Of a DNA stretch of 6,440 nt, positions 1-5,493 are shown in pieces. The stretch spans positions 1 through 6,440 of the forward strand of contig CAKTVN010000098.1 in the NCBI GenBank assembly GCA_934623545.1, written 5' to 3'. The notes under the pieces were generated by a model, which was not told where the DNA came from, searched no databases, and worked only from the letters and a program-made list of their open reading frames with translations. Made by a program: the position numbers and the translations under genes. The stretch comes from an uncultured Oscillospiraceae bacterium (GTDB lineage Bacteria > Bacillota > Clostridia > Oscillospirales > Oscillospiraceae). Each line of letters opens with the position of its first letter. The stretch's first letter is position 1.

Positions 1-271
1 CCGGCTCCGTAAACTCTACCGCACCGGACACGCCGAAGCCGGCGTTGTTGATGAGCACGTCGATGTGGTCCTCCTTCTGAAGCACCTCTGCGATCGCCGC
101 GTCCACCATCTCCGGCTTTGTCACGTCGGTCGGAATGTGGTAAAAGCCCTCCAGCCCTTGGGCGCGGCGGCTGAGCTCATAGACCGCGTAGCCCTTTTCG
201 CGCATCGCCTCCGCCGTGCATTTTCCGATGCCGGAGGTCCCGCCGGTGATGACGCATACCTTTTCACTCAT
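1..271 (-). CDS. Short-chain dehydrogenase/reductase (SDR), N-terminal part, cut by the left window edge
   Basis: NAD(P)-dependent oxidoreductase of the classical SDR family. Only the first 90 residues are in the window and the gene runs off the left edge. The Rossmann cofactor motif TGGTSGIG is at residues 9-16 and the structural NNAG motif at 75-78. The SRR at 34-36, after the second beta strand, favours NADPH over NADH. The catalytic Ser/Tyr/Lys lie outside the window. The ATG at 271-269 overlaps the TGA of the upstream synthase gene as ATGA. A GAGGAGG ribosome binding site at 280-286 lies inside that upstream gene, 8 nt from the ATG. Following an Spt-like condensing enzyme, it could be the ketone reductase of the same pathway (like 3-ketodihydrosphingosine reductase). 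That role is inferred from context, because the N-terminus alone cannot separate SDR functions. Confidence 0.88.
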   Translation of the reverse strand, partial: MSEKVCVITGGTSGIGKCTAEAMREKGYAVYELSRRAQGLEGFYHIPTDVTKPEMVDAAIAEVLQKEDHIDVLINNAGFGVSGAVEFTEP

Positions 272-1458
272 AGATCATGCCTCCTCAAAACCTCCGCGAT
301 CACGTCGACCGCCTCGTCGATCAGCGCGTGCGTGTGCGTTGCCATCAGGCTCGTGCGCAGCAGGCACTCATGCGGCGCCGCCGCGGGTGGAAGGGAGCTG
401 TTGACATAGACGCCGCCGTCATAAAGCTCCTTCGCGATCTCGAGCGTCGGGATCTCCTCATAGGTGTAGATCGGGATGATCGGGATGCAGTCGCCGTTCG
501 ACGGGCGCATTTTGATGCTCCGCTCCGTCAGCTGCTTGCGCATATAAAGGGCGTTGCCCTGAAGCGTCGTGACCAGCTCCGGATGCGCGCGCAGCTGCCG
601 CAGCGCGGCGAGCGCGGCGGCGCAGTTTGCAGGCGGGATGGAGGCGGAGAAGATGAACGGGCGGGAGTTGTGGCGCACATAGTCTGCCACGCGCGCCGAT
701 GCAGCCATATAGCCGCCAAGCGACGCAAGCGACTTGGAGAACGTCCCCATGTAGATGTCGACCTCATCCTCCAGCCCGTAATAGCTCGCCGTGCCGCGCC
801 CGCCGTCGCCGATGACGCCGAGTCCGTGCGCATCGTCCACCATCACGCGCGCGCCGTACTGCTTCGCAAGGCGGCAGATCTCCGGCAGGTTCGCGATGTC
901 GCCCCCCATGGAGAACACGCCGTCCGTGACGATCAGGCAGCCGCAGTTCCCGGGGACCTTCTGAAGCTTCTTTTCCAGATCGTCCATGTCGTTGTGCCGG
1001 AAGCGCAGCATCTTGCCGAAGGAAAGGCGGCAGCCGTCATAGAGGCTCGCGTGATTTTCGCGGTCCATGATGACGTAGTCGTGCATTCCGACGATGGCGC
1101 TGATGATGCCGAGATTGGACTGGAAGCCGGTCGAAAACGTGACGACAGAATCCTTGTGCAGAAACTCCGCCAGCTCCCGCTCCAGCTCCAGATGGAGCCT
1201 CAGCGTGCCGTTGAGAAAGCGCGAGCCGGAGCAGCCCGAGCCCAGCTCCCGGTATGCCTGGATGCCCGCCTCGATGACCTCCGGGCAGGTCGTCAGCCCC
1301 AGATAGTTGTTGGAGCCCAGCATGATGCGCCGCTTGCCCTCCATCAGGACCTCGACGTCCTGCTTGGATTCCAGCGCGTGAAAATACGGATACAGTCCCA
1401 GCTCGCGGATTTCATCCGCAAGCATCCTTTTTTCACATTTTTCAAAGAGATCGATCAC
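268..1458 (-). CDS. PLP-dependent alpha-oxoamine synthase, serine palmitoyltransferase-like
   Basis: 396-residue fold-type I PLP enzyme of the alpha-oxoamine synthase family (Spt, KBL, BioF, HemA), which condenses an acyl thioester with an amino acid and releases CO2. Visible motifs: NNYLGL 50-55, GSGCSGSRFLNGT 73-85, NHAS 135-138 (His136 stacks on PLP), VDDAHG 207-212 (Asp208 and His211 contact the cofactor) and TFSKSLASLGG 239-249, with Lys242 as the Schiff-base lysine. TFSKSLAS rather than the TLGKALGG of KBL, plus GLYPYF near the N-terminus, RLSF..., HNDM.DLEK and LMATHT near the C-terminus, match Bacteroides-type serine palmitoyltransferase as I remember it better than KBL or BioF. A cysteate acyltransferase (sulfonolipid route) is an alternative. 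The start is GTG at 1458, with AAGGAGG at 1466-1472 spaced by 7 nt. It overlaps the marR stop as GTGA. The family call is firm; the substrate is inferred. Confidence 0.93.
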   Translation of the reverse strand: MIDLFEKCEKRMLADEIRELGLYPYFHALESKQDVEVLMEGKRRIMLGSNNYLGLTTCPEVIEAGIQAYRELGSGCSGSRFLNGTLRLHLELERELAEFLHKDSVVTFSTGFQSNLGIISAIVGMHDYVIMDRENHASLYDGCRLSFGKMLRFRHNDMDDLEKKLQKVPGNCGCLIVTDGVFSMGGDIANLPEICRLAKQYGARVMVDDAHGLGVIGDGGRGTASYYGLEDEVDIYMGTFSKSLASLGGYMAASARVADYVRHNSRPFIFSASIPPANCAAALAALRQLRAHPELVTTLQGNALYMRKQLTERSIKMRPSNGDCIPIIPIYTYEEIPTLEIAKELYDGGVYVNSSLPPAAAPHECLLRTSLMATHTHALIDEAVDVIAEVLRRHDL

Positions 1459-1892
1459 TTCGTTTCCTCCTTTTCCAGCTCATCGAGCAGCGTGTCCAGC
1501 ACGCGCGCCGTCAGCGCAAGCTCTTCCTGTGTGTAAACCTCTGAAAGCCGCTCCTCCGCCTGCCCGAAGAAGCCCTCGCCGCGCGCAAGATAGCGCCGCA
1601 GCTTTTCTGCCGGCTGGATGCGGATCTCGCGGCGGTCCTCGGTCGAGGGGAGCTTTTCGACATAGCCCTTGGCGACCAGACTGTTGACCTTATAGGTGGC
1701 GTTCGGCTGAGAAATGCCGAGGCACTGCGCAAACTGCGACAGCGTCGGCGTCCCGAGCAGCTGGATCACGTCGGCGGAGAATGCCTCGGTCGCACTGAGG
1801 CTGCCGCTGCGTTCGCGGATCGCGCCGAACATACTGCGGTAGCTGCTCAGACGCAGCTGCCGGTACAGGCGGCGAAGGGTCTGACGGAGCAT
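1455..1892 (-). CDS. MarR-family transcriptional regulator
   Basis: 145-residue winged-helix regulator of normal MarR length. The helix-turn-helix spans about residues 49-77 (TLSQFAQCLGISQPNATYK onward), with the recognition helix from Ser61. The wing carries the typical acidic-basic turn STEDRREIRI at 83-92, including the conserved Asp86-Arg87. Flanking N- and C-terminal helices would form the dimer interface. It is the first gene of the leftward operon, and its TGA overlaps the GTG of the synthase by 4 nt. The ATG at 1892 has an overlapping AAGGAGGAGG at 1897-1906. An AT-rich near-palindrome lies between promoter and start, so autorepression of an operon for lipid-type metabolism is likely. 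MarR proteins usually respond to small ligands; the ligand here cannot be read from sequence. Confidence 0.93.
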   Translation of the reverse strand: MLRQTLRRLYRQLRLSSYRSMFGAIRERSGSLSATEAFSADVIQLLGTPTLSQFAQCLGISQPNATYKVNSLVAKGYVEKLPSTEDRREIRIQPAEKLRRYLARGEGFFGQAEERLSEVYTQEELALTARVLDTLLDELEKEETK

Positions 1893-1904
1893 CGCGCCTC
1901 CTCC

Positions 1905-1926
1905 TTGTATAAAAATTTTTATGTAA
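1905..1926. promoter_or_regulatory. AT-rich near-palindrome, candidate MarR operator
   Basis: A 22-bp inverted repeat with arms TTGTATAAAAA and TTTTTATGTAA matches at 9 of 11 positions per arm. Its 14-bp core, ATAAAAATTTTTAT, is a perfect palindrome without a spacer. It sits from about +3 to +24 of the predicted transcript and touches the marR ribosome binding site, a usual position for a MarR dimer that blocks its own promoter. A loop-less AT palindrome is a poor RNA hairpin, so a DNA site is more likely than a terminator. Binding by this regulator is inferred. Confidence 0.55.
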
Positions 1927-1935
1927 TTTTTCTAC

Positions 1936-1964
1936 AGTATAGGTCCGCCGTCCCCGCTTGTCAA
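1936..1964 (-). promoter_or_regulatory. Sigma-A-type promoter of the marR-synthase-SDR operon
   Basis: On the minus strand a perfect -35 TTGACA (1964-1959) is followed after exactly 17 nt by -10 TATACT (1941-1936). Transcription should start near 1929, giving a leader of about 37 nt before the marR ATG. The match is close to consensus, so the basal promoter should be strong, which fits control by a repressor. Confidence 0.85.
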
Positions 1965-1993
1965 GCGTTTTTTCATCGCACGGACAGGAACGG

Positions 1994-2022
1994 TTGTAAG
2001 TCCGGGAAAAATATGCTATAGT
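1994..2022 (+). promoter_or_regulatory. Sigma-A-type promoter of the amidohydrolase gene
   Basis: -35 TTGTAA (1994-1999), a 17-nt spacer and -10 TATAGT (2017-2022), with an extended -10 TG at 2014-2015. Transcription should start near 2029. It is divergent from the marR promoter, with the two -35 boxes about 30 bp apart, so a regulator bound between them could affect both; the visible palindrome lies on the marR side. Confidence 0.75.
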
Positions 2023-2063
2023 CTGCTGGAAAGTGCATGAAAGAAGGCTATTATAAAGATACT

Positions 2064-2855
2064 ATGCAGATCACAGACATTCACGCGCACGTGTTCCCGG
2101 ACAAGCTGGCGGACCGCGCCGCGCATTCCATCGGAGATTTCTACAGCACGCCCATGTACTGTGCGGCGAGCGTCGACCGGCTTTTGCAGGAGGACGAAAA
2201 GGCGGGCATTTCGCGCTGCGTCATCAGCAGCTCCGCCGTCACGCCGCACCAGACGCGCGGCATCAACCGCTTCATCGCCGCAGCTGCCGCCTCGCACCCG
2301 AGCTTCATCGGCTTCGGCTCGATCTATCCCGGCATGGACGGCTTTGAGGAGGAGCTCGACCGGCTTCAGGAGCTTGGGCTGCGCGGGCTGAAAATTCATC
2401 CGGAGTTTCAGAAGCTTCCCATCGACGACCCCTCCGGCATCGAGACCTACCGCTCCATCGCCCGGCGCGGGCTGCCGGTCCTGTTTCACATGGGCGACAG
2501 CCGCTATGACTTCTCCACGCCGCAGCGGCTGATGCACCTGCTGCGGCAGGCGCCGGACCTGCGCGTCATCGCGGCGCACTTCGGCGGCTGGCAGGCGTGG
2601 GAGCTGTCGTATGAGCATCCGCTGCCGGAAAACGTGCTCTATGACACCTCCAGCACCACGCCCATGATCCCGCGCGAGTTCGTGCTGCGGATGCTCGACC
2701 GCTTCGGCGCGGAGCGCTTCCTCTTCGGCTCGGACTTCCCCATGTGGGAGCCGAAGCGGATGGTGGAGCAGATCGAGGCGCTCGGGCTGGACGAGGAGAC
2801 GCTTTCACGCATTTTTTATCGGAATTTCATGCAGCTGCTCCCGGAAAGGACTTGA
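2064..2855 (+). CDS. Amidohydrolase family protein (amidohydrolase-2 type TIM barrel)
   Basis: Metal-dependent hydrolase or decarboxylase-like TIM-barrel protein, 263 residues from the chosen start. Metal-site signatures in order: DIHAHVF at 5-11 (HxH, His7 and His9), LKIHPEFQ at 109-116, LFHMGD at 140-145 (His142), AAHFGG at 170-175 (His172) and FGSDFPMW at 221-228 (Asp224). This set is typical of the amidohydrolase-2 family, whose members act on small carboxylates, lactones or cyclic amides. The substrate here is unknown, and the sugar-phosphate neighbours do not settle it. Start choice: ATG at 2064 places the HxH strand at the N-terminus as usual. An in-frame ATG at 2037 would add nine residues (MKEGYYKDT) but leave a leader of only about 8 nt and no good ribosome binding site. 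The 2064 start also has only a distant AAGAAGG (2041-2047). No signal peptide; cytoplasmic. Confidence 0.9.
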   Translation: MQITDIHAHVFPDKLADRAAHSIGDFYSTPMYCAASVDRLLQEDEKAGISRCVISSSAVTPHQTRGINRFIAAAAASHPSFIGFGSIYPGMDGFEEELDRLQELGLRGLKIHPEFQKLPIDDPSGIETYRSIARRGLPVLFHMGDSRYDFSTPQRLMHLLRQAPDLRVIAAHFGGWQAWELSYEHPLPENVLYDTSSTTPMIPREFVLRMLDRFGAERFLFGSDFPMWEPKRMVEQIEALGLDEETLSRIFYRNFMQLLPERT

Positions 2856-2879
2856 CGCGGCGCGGAAACACGCTAAAAT
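2852..2879 (+). promoter_or_regulatory. Promoter of the ROK kinase gene
   Basis: -35 TTGACG (2852-2857), a 16-nt spacer and -10 TAAAAT (2874-2879), with a predicted start near 2886 and a leader of about 26 nt. The -35 box contains the TGA stop codon of the amidohydrolase gene. No terminator is seen between the two genes, so read-through from upstream is also possible. Confidence 0.65.
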
Positions 2880-2911
2880 AGAGAGGACAACAGATAAAGC
2901 GAGGCATTTCT

Positions 2912-3865
2912 ATGTATCAGATCGGCGTAGATATTGGCGGGACCAACATCAAAATCGGACTTGTAAACGATTCATTGGAGATCGTCGAGCAGACCTCCGT
3001 CCGCTTCCCGCACGACGGCGCGGAGGTCGTCGCAGACCGGCTCGCAGAGGCGGTCCGCGGCGTGCTGGCTGCGGCAAAGGTCTCAGAGAGCACGCTTCAG
3101 AGCATCGGCATCGTCGTCCCCGGAAGCATCGACCCCAGCGGCGAGGTCGTTCTGAACGCCTACAATCTGGGCTTCTGCAACGTCCCATTCAAAAAGCTCG
3201 TCGAGACGCGCTTTCCCGGCGTCCCGGTCTTCATGGCGAACGATGCCAACGGAGCCGCACTGGCGGAGCTGTATAAGGGCGCATTCGTCGGCTGCAAGAC
3301 CGCCGTGCTCTTCACGCTTGGCACCGGCTTCGGCGGCGGCATCATCCTCGGCGGCAAAATGTTCAACGGCGGCATGAACCAGGGCGTCGAGCTCGGACAC
3401 GCCTATCTGGTCGACGGCGGCGAGCCCTGCACCTGCGGCAACCACGGCTGCATCGAGGCATACTGCGCCGCGTCGGCGCTCGCAAGAGAGGGCGCGCGCG
3501 CCATGCAGTCCGACCCCAGAGGAATGCTTGCTGAGCGCTCGGGCGGCAACGCCGCGCTGGTCGACGCGAAGCTGGTCGTCGACTGCGCGAAGGCGGGCGA
3601 CGTGACCGCCCTGAAGGTCTTTGACGCCTACGTAGAGCATCTGAGCTCCGCCTGCGCCTCGATCTTCAACATCCTTGACCCCGAGGTGCTTGCCATCGGC
3701 GGCGGGCTGTGCGCGGCGGGAGAGTTCCTGTTCGCGCCGCTTCGCGAGAAGCTCGCCGGAAAGTGCTTCTATGCGGCGCACGGACCGGTCGTCCCCGCCG
3801 TCATGGGCAACGACGCCGGCATCATCGGCGCCGCCATGCTGCGCCGCGATACGGAGCTGCACTGA
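2912..3865 (+). CDS. glk: ROK-family sugar kinase, probable glucokinase
   Basis: 317 residues, the usual ROK kinase length, likely catalysing glucose + ATP to glucose-6-phosphate in the cytoplasm. The N-terminal phosphate-binding loop DIGGTN is at 7-12. Asp111 in ANDANGAALAE (109-119) is the expected catalytic base. GTGFGGG at 137-143 is the second phosphate motif. The ROK zinc/sugar region runs from ELGHAY (160-165; Glu160, His163) through CTCGNHGCIEAYC (173-185), with zinc cysteines Cys173, Cys175 and Cys180 and sugar-binding Glu182. There is no N-terminal DNA-binding domain, so this is a kinase and not a ROK repressor. The ATG is preceded by a modest GAGG at 2901-2904 with 7-nt spacing, and the gene has its own promoter. 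The pgi gene next downstream supports glucokinase over a fructose, ManNAc or GlcNAc kinase, but ROK specificity is hard to read from sequence. Confidence 0.9.
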   Translation: MYQIGVDIGGTNIKIGLVNDSLEIVEQTSVRFPHDGAEVVADRLAEAVRGVLAAAKVSESTLQSIGIVVPGSIDPSGEVVLNAYNLGFCNVPFKKLVETRFPGVPVFMANDANGAALAELYKGAFVGCKTAVLFTLGTGFGGGIILGGKMFNGGMNQGVELGHAYLVDGGEPCTCGNHGCIEAYCAASALAREGARAMQSDPRGMLAERSGGNAALVDAKLVVDCAKAGDVTALKVFDAYVEHLSSACASIFNILDPEVLAIGGGLCAAGEFLFAPLREKLAGKCFYAAHGPVVPAVMGNDAGIIGAAMLRRDTELH

Positions 3866-3920
3866 TCAAACCTTAGGGAGTACCGGAAAACTGCCAACGC
3901 ACCCGGACAGCACCCCTTTT

Positions 3921-3999
3921 CGTACTGCGCTGCGGCATTTTTCCTTGGGAACCTTGAAATACGTCGGTATTCCTGCGGGAAAATGTCTTGCTCAGCGCG
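3921..3999. repeat. 79-bp imperfect inverted repeat / long hairpin
   Basis: The left arm (3921-3944) pairs with the right arm (3977-3999). CATTTTTCC at 3936-3944 pairs with GGGAAAATG at 3977-3985 (one G-T wobble). Going outward, GG pairs with TC (one wobble), then a small internal loop, GC with GC, a C-T mismatch, CTG with CAG, and CG with CG at the ends. Inside the loop, AATAC (3958-3962) and GTATT (3967-3971) form a second perfect stem around GTCG. No U-tract follows, so it is not an ordinary terminator. It could be a miniature interspersed palindromic element or a structured 5' leader of pgi. Confidence 0.55.
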
Positions 4000-4061
4000 A
4001 AGATCCCTCGCAGCCGGTCACGTTTTCAGTTTTCAGATACACCCTAAAACCCGAATCCCAC

Positions 4062-4067
4062 AGGAGG
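4062..4067 (+). promoter_or_regulatory. Ribosome binding site deciding the pgi start
   Basis: A perfect AGGAGG lies 8 nt before the ATG at 4076. The reading frame stays open 31 codons further upstream to an ATG at 3983, but that start has no comparable site, lies in the hairpin arm and encodes an unconserved extension. Confidence 0.9.
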
Positions 4068-4075
4068 AATTTATT

Positions 4076-5365
4076 ATGGTAAAAATCGATCGTTCCGGAA
4101 CGGAAAAATTCGTCCAGCCGCATACGCTGGACAAGGCTGCCTGCAAAAATGCCATCGACACGCTGCTCAGCGGCAGCGGCGCAGGCAATGACTTCATTGG
4201 CTGGGTCAATCTGCCCGTCGACTATGACAAGGAAGAGTTCGCCCGCATCCAGAAGGCTGCGGAGAAGATCAAGGTCAACTCCAAGGCGCTGGTCGTCATC
4301 GGCATCGGCGGCTCCTATCTCGGCGCGCGCGCCGTCATCGAGCTGCTCAAGAGCCCGAACTACAATGCCCTTCCCAAGGACACGCCGGACGTCTACTTCC
4401 TCGGCAACGGCATCTCCTCCGACGCGCTGACGGACGTCGTCACCATGCTGGGCGACCGCGACTTCTCCGTGAACGTCATCTCCAAATCCGGCACCACCAC
4501 CGAGCCTGCCATCGCCTTCCGCATCTTCAAGGAGATGCTCGAGAAGAAGTACGGCAAGGACGGCGCGCGTGAGCGCATCTTCGCCACCACCGACAAGGCG
4601 CGCGGCGCGCTCAAGACGCTGGCGACAAAAGAGGGCTATGAGACCTTCGTCGTGCCCGACGACGTCGGCGGACGCTACAGCGTTCTGACCGCGGTCGGTC
4701 TGCTGCCGATCGCCTGCTGCGGCATCGACATCGAGAAGCTGATGCAGGGCGCGGCGGACGAGCGGGCGCTGCTGCTGGAGCAGGGCGTTGAGAGCGCTGC
4801 GGCGCAGTACGCCATGCAGCGGCAGTATCTGTACAAGACCGGCAAGCACATCGAGATCCTTGCCGCGTATGAGCCGTCCTTCCGCTTCATGTCCGAGTGG
4901 TGGAAGCAGCTCTACGGCGAATCCGAGGGCAAGGACAAGCTGGGGATCTTCCCTGCGTCCGTCGATCTGACGCCGGACCTGCACTCGATGGGGCAGTATA
5001 TGCAGGACGGTCTGCGCAGCCTTCAGGAGACGGTCGTGTTCTTCGACGAGGCGCGCACCTGCGTCAAGGTCCCGCAGGACGCGGACGATCTGGATGGTCT
5101 GAATTACCTCGCCGGACGTGAAATGAGCTATATCAACGAAAAGGCGATGGAGGCGACCCGCGCCGCGCACGTCGACGGCGGCGTTCCGGTCACGCTGCTG
5201 CGCCTGCCGAAGATCACGGAGGCGTCCACTGGCGCACTCATCTACTTCTTTGAGTACGCCTGTGCGCTGTCGGGCTATATGTCCGGCGTCAACCCCTTCA
5301 ACCAGCCCGGTGTGGAGGCTTATAAGAAGAATATGTTCCATCTGCTGGGGAAGCCCGGTTATTGA
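4076..5365 (+). CDS. pgi: Glucose-6-phosphate isomerase
   Basis: Cytoplasmic glycolytic enzyme interconverting glucose-6-phosphate and fructose-6-phosphate. 429 residues, close to the roughly 450 of the Bacillota form and much shorter than the roughly 550-residue proteobacterial form. Two SIS-type sugar-phosphate domains: [12 protein letters not shown] at 75-86 and [14 protein letters not shown] at 136-149 bind the phosphate. DVGGRYSVL at 196-204 is PGI signature 1 (Arg200). [13 protein letters not shown] at 281-293 holds catalytic Glu282. [10 protein letters not shown] at 301-310 holds the ring-opening His303. [15 protein letters not shown] at 404-418 is signature 2, with catalytic Lys417. 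All key residues are present and the gene is intact. The start at 4076 is set by a strong AGGAGG. It lies 210 bp after the sugar kinase and ends at a strong terminator. Confidence 0.98.
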   Translation: MVKIDRSGTEKFVQPHTLDKAACKNAIDTLLSGSGAGNDFIGWVNLPVDYDKEEFARIQKAAEKIKVNSKALVVIGIGGSYLGARAVIELLKSPNYNALPKDTPDVYFLGNGISSDALTDVVTMLGDRDFSVNVISKSGTTTEPAIAFRIFKEMLEKKYGKDGARERIFATTDKARGALKTLATKEGYETFVVPDDVGGRYSVLTAVGLLPIACCGIDIEKLMQGAADERALLLEQGVESAAAQYAMQRQYLYKTGKHIEILAAYEPSFRFMSEWWKQLYGESEGKDKLGIFPASVDLTPDLHSMGQYMQDGLRSLQETVVFFDEARTCVKVPQDADDLDGLNYLAGREMSYINEKAMEATRAAHVDGGVPVTLLRLPKITEASTGALIYFFEYACALSGYMSGVNPFNQPGVEAYKKNMFHLLGKPGY

Positions 5366-5372
5366 TCGACTG

Positions 5373-5401
5373 AAAAAGCCCGCCGCAAGGCGGGCTTTTT
5401 T
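5373..5401 (+). terminator. Intrinsic terminator of pgi
   Basis: Begins 7 bp after the pgi stop codon. The perfect GC stem GCCCGCC (5378-5384) / GGCGGGC (5389-5395) has a GCAA tetraloop, flanked by AAAAA (5373-5377) and TTTTTT (5396-5401). The A-tract lets it work on the minus strand too. Confidence 0.95.
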
Positions 5402-5449
5402 GTGTAAAGAAAACCACGCGTCTAACGCGTGGTTTTCTTTACACAAAAA
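5397..5449. repeat. 25-bp perfect inverted repeat with a 3-nt loop
   Basis: The arms at 5397-5421 and 5425-5449 are exact reverse complements around the loop CTA. The top of the stem is ACCACGCGT/ACGCGTGGT and the base is AT-rich. It shares its first T residues with the U-tract of the pgi terminator and its last A residues with the adjoining hairpin. Both strands would form the same hairpin. It may be a back-up two-way terminator or a dispersed palindromic element. Confidence 0.85.
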
Positions 5450-5482
5450 GGGACGATGCAAGGCATCGTCCCCGATTTTTTT
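5445..5482 (-). terminator. Two-way intrinsic terminator, for the MATE gene on the minus strand
   Basis: The perfect 10-bp stem GGGACGATGC (5450-5459) / GCATCGTCCC (5463-5472) has a 3-nt loop. Read on the minus strand it is followed directly by five T residues (5449-5445) and lies about 20 bp beyond the MATE stop codon. Read on the plus strand it is followed, after three bases, by seven T residues (5476-5482), so it can also stop transcripts escaping from pgi. Confidence 0.85.
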
Positions 5483-5493
5483 GAACTTGCCGC

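Larger units (their letters stand above)
3866..4075 (+). other. Intergenic leader between the ROK kinase and pgi
   Basis: 210 bp with no credible gene. It contains a 79-bp inverted repeat (3921-3999) and the pgi ribosome binding site. I found no convincing promoter: the best match, TTGGGA at 3945-3950 with TATTCC at 3968-3973, is weak and lies inside the repeat. There is no U-tract terminator after the kinase, so pgi may be co-transcribed with it or start from a promoter I cannot identify. Confidence 0.5.

Noticed and set aside
268..1458. Glycine C-acetyltransferase (kbl) or biotin synthesis bioF as the firm name
   Set aside because: The active-site lysine motif TFSKSLAS and the N- and C-terminal motifs fit Spt-like enzymes better, and no threonine dehydrogenase or biotin gene is adjacent; not excluded without phylogeny.
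277..1536. Long open frame of 419 codons on the plus strand
   Set aside because: Lies antisense to the synthase and marR genes. Its product is Arg/Ala/Val-rich low-complexity sequence with no recognisable motif, as expected opposite a GC-rich gene.
3083..3862. Open frame of 259 codons on the minus strand
   Set aside because: Antisense to the ROK kinase, with no recognisable motif; a GC-rich shadow frame.
3983..4075. 31-codon N-terminal extension of pgi
   Set aside because: The strong AGGAGG at 4062-4067 and the normal Pgi N-terminus support the start at 4076. The extension overlaps the intergenic hairpin and lacks a ribosome binding site.
3866..4075. Riboswitch or T-box upstream of pgi
   Set aside because: No T-box sequence, no terminator with a U-tract before the start codon and no known aptamer core that I can recognise. 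Kept only as an unclassified inverted repeat.
5397..5449. Insertion-sequence terminal repeat or CRISPR repeat
   Set aside because: There is one palindrome with no transposase, no flanking direct repeats and no spacer periodicity.
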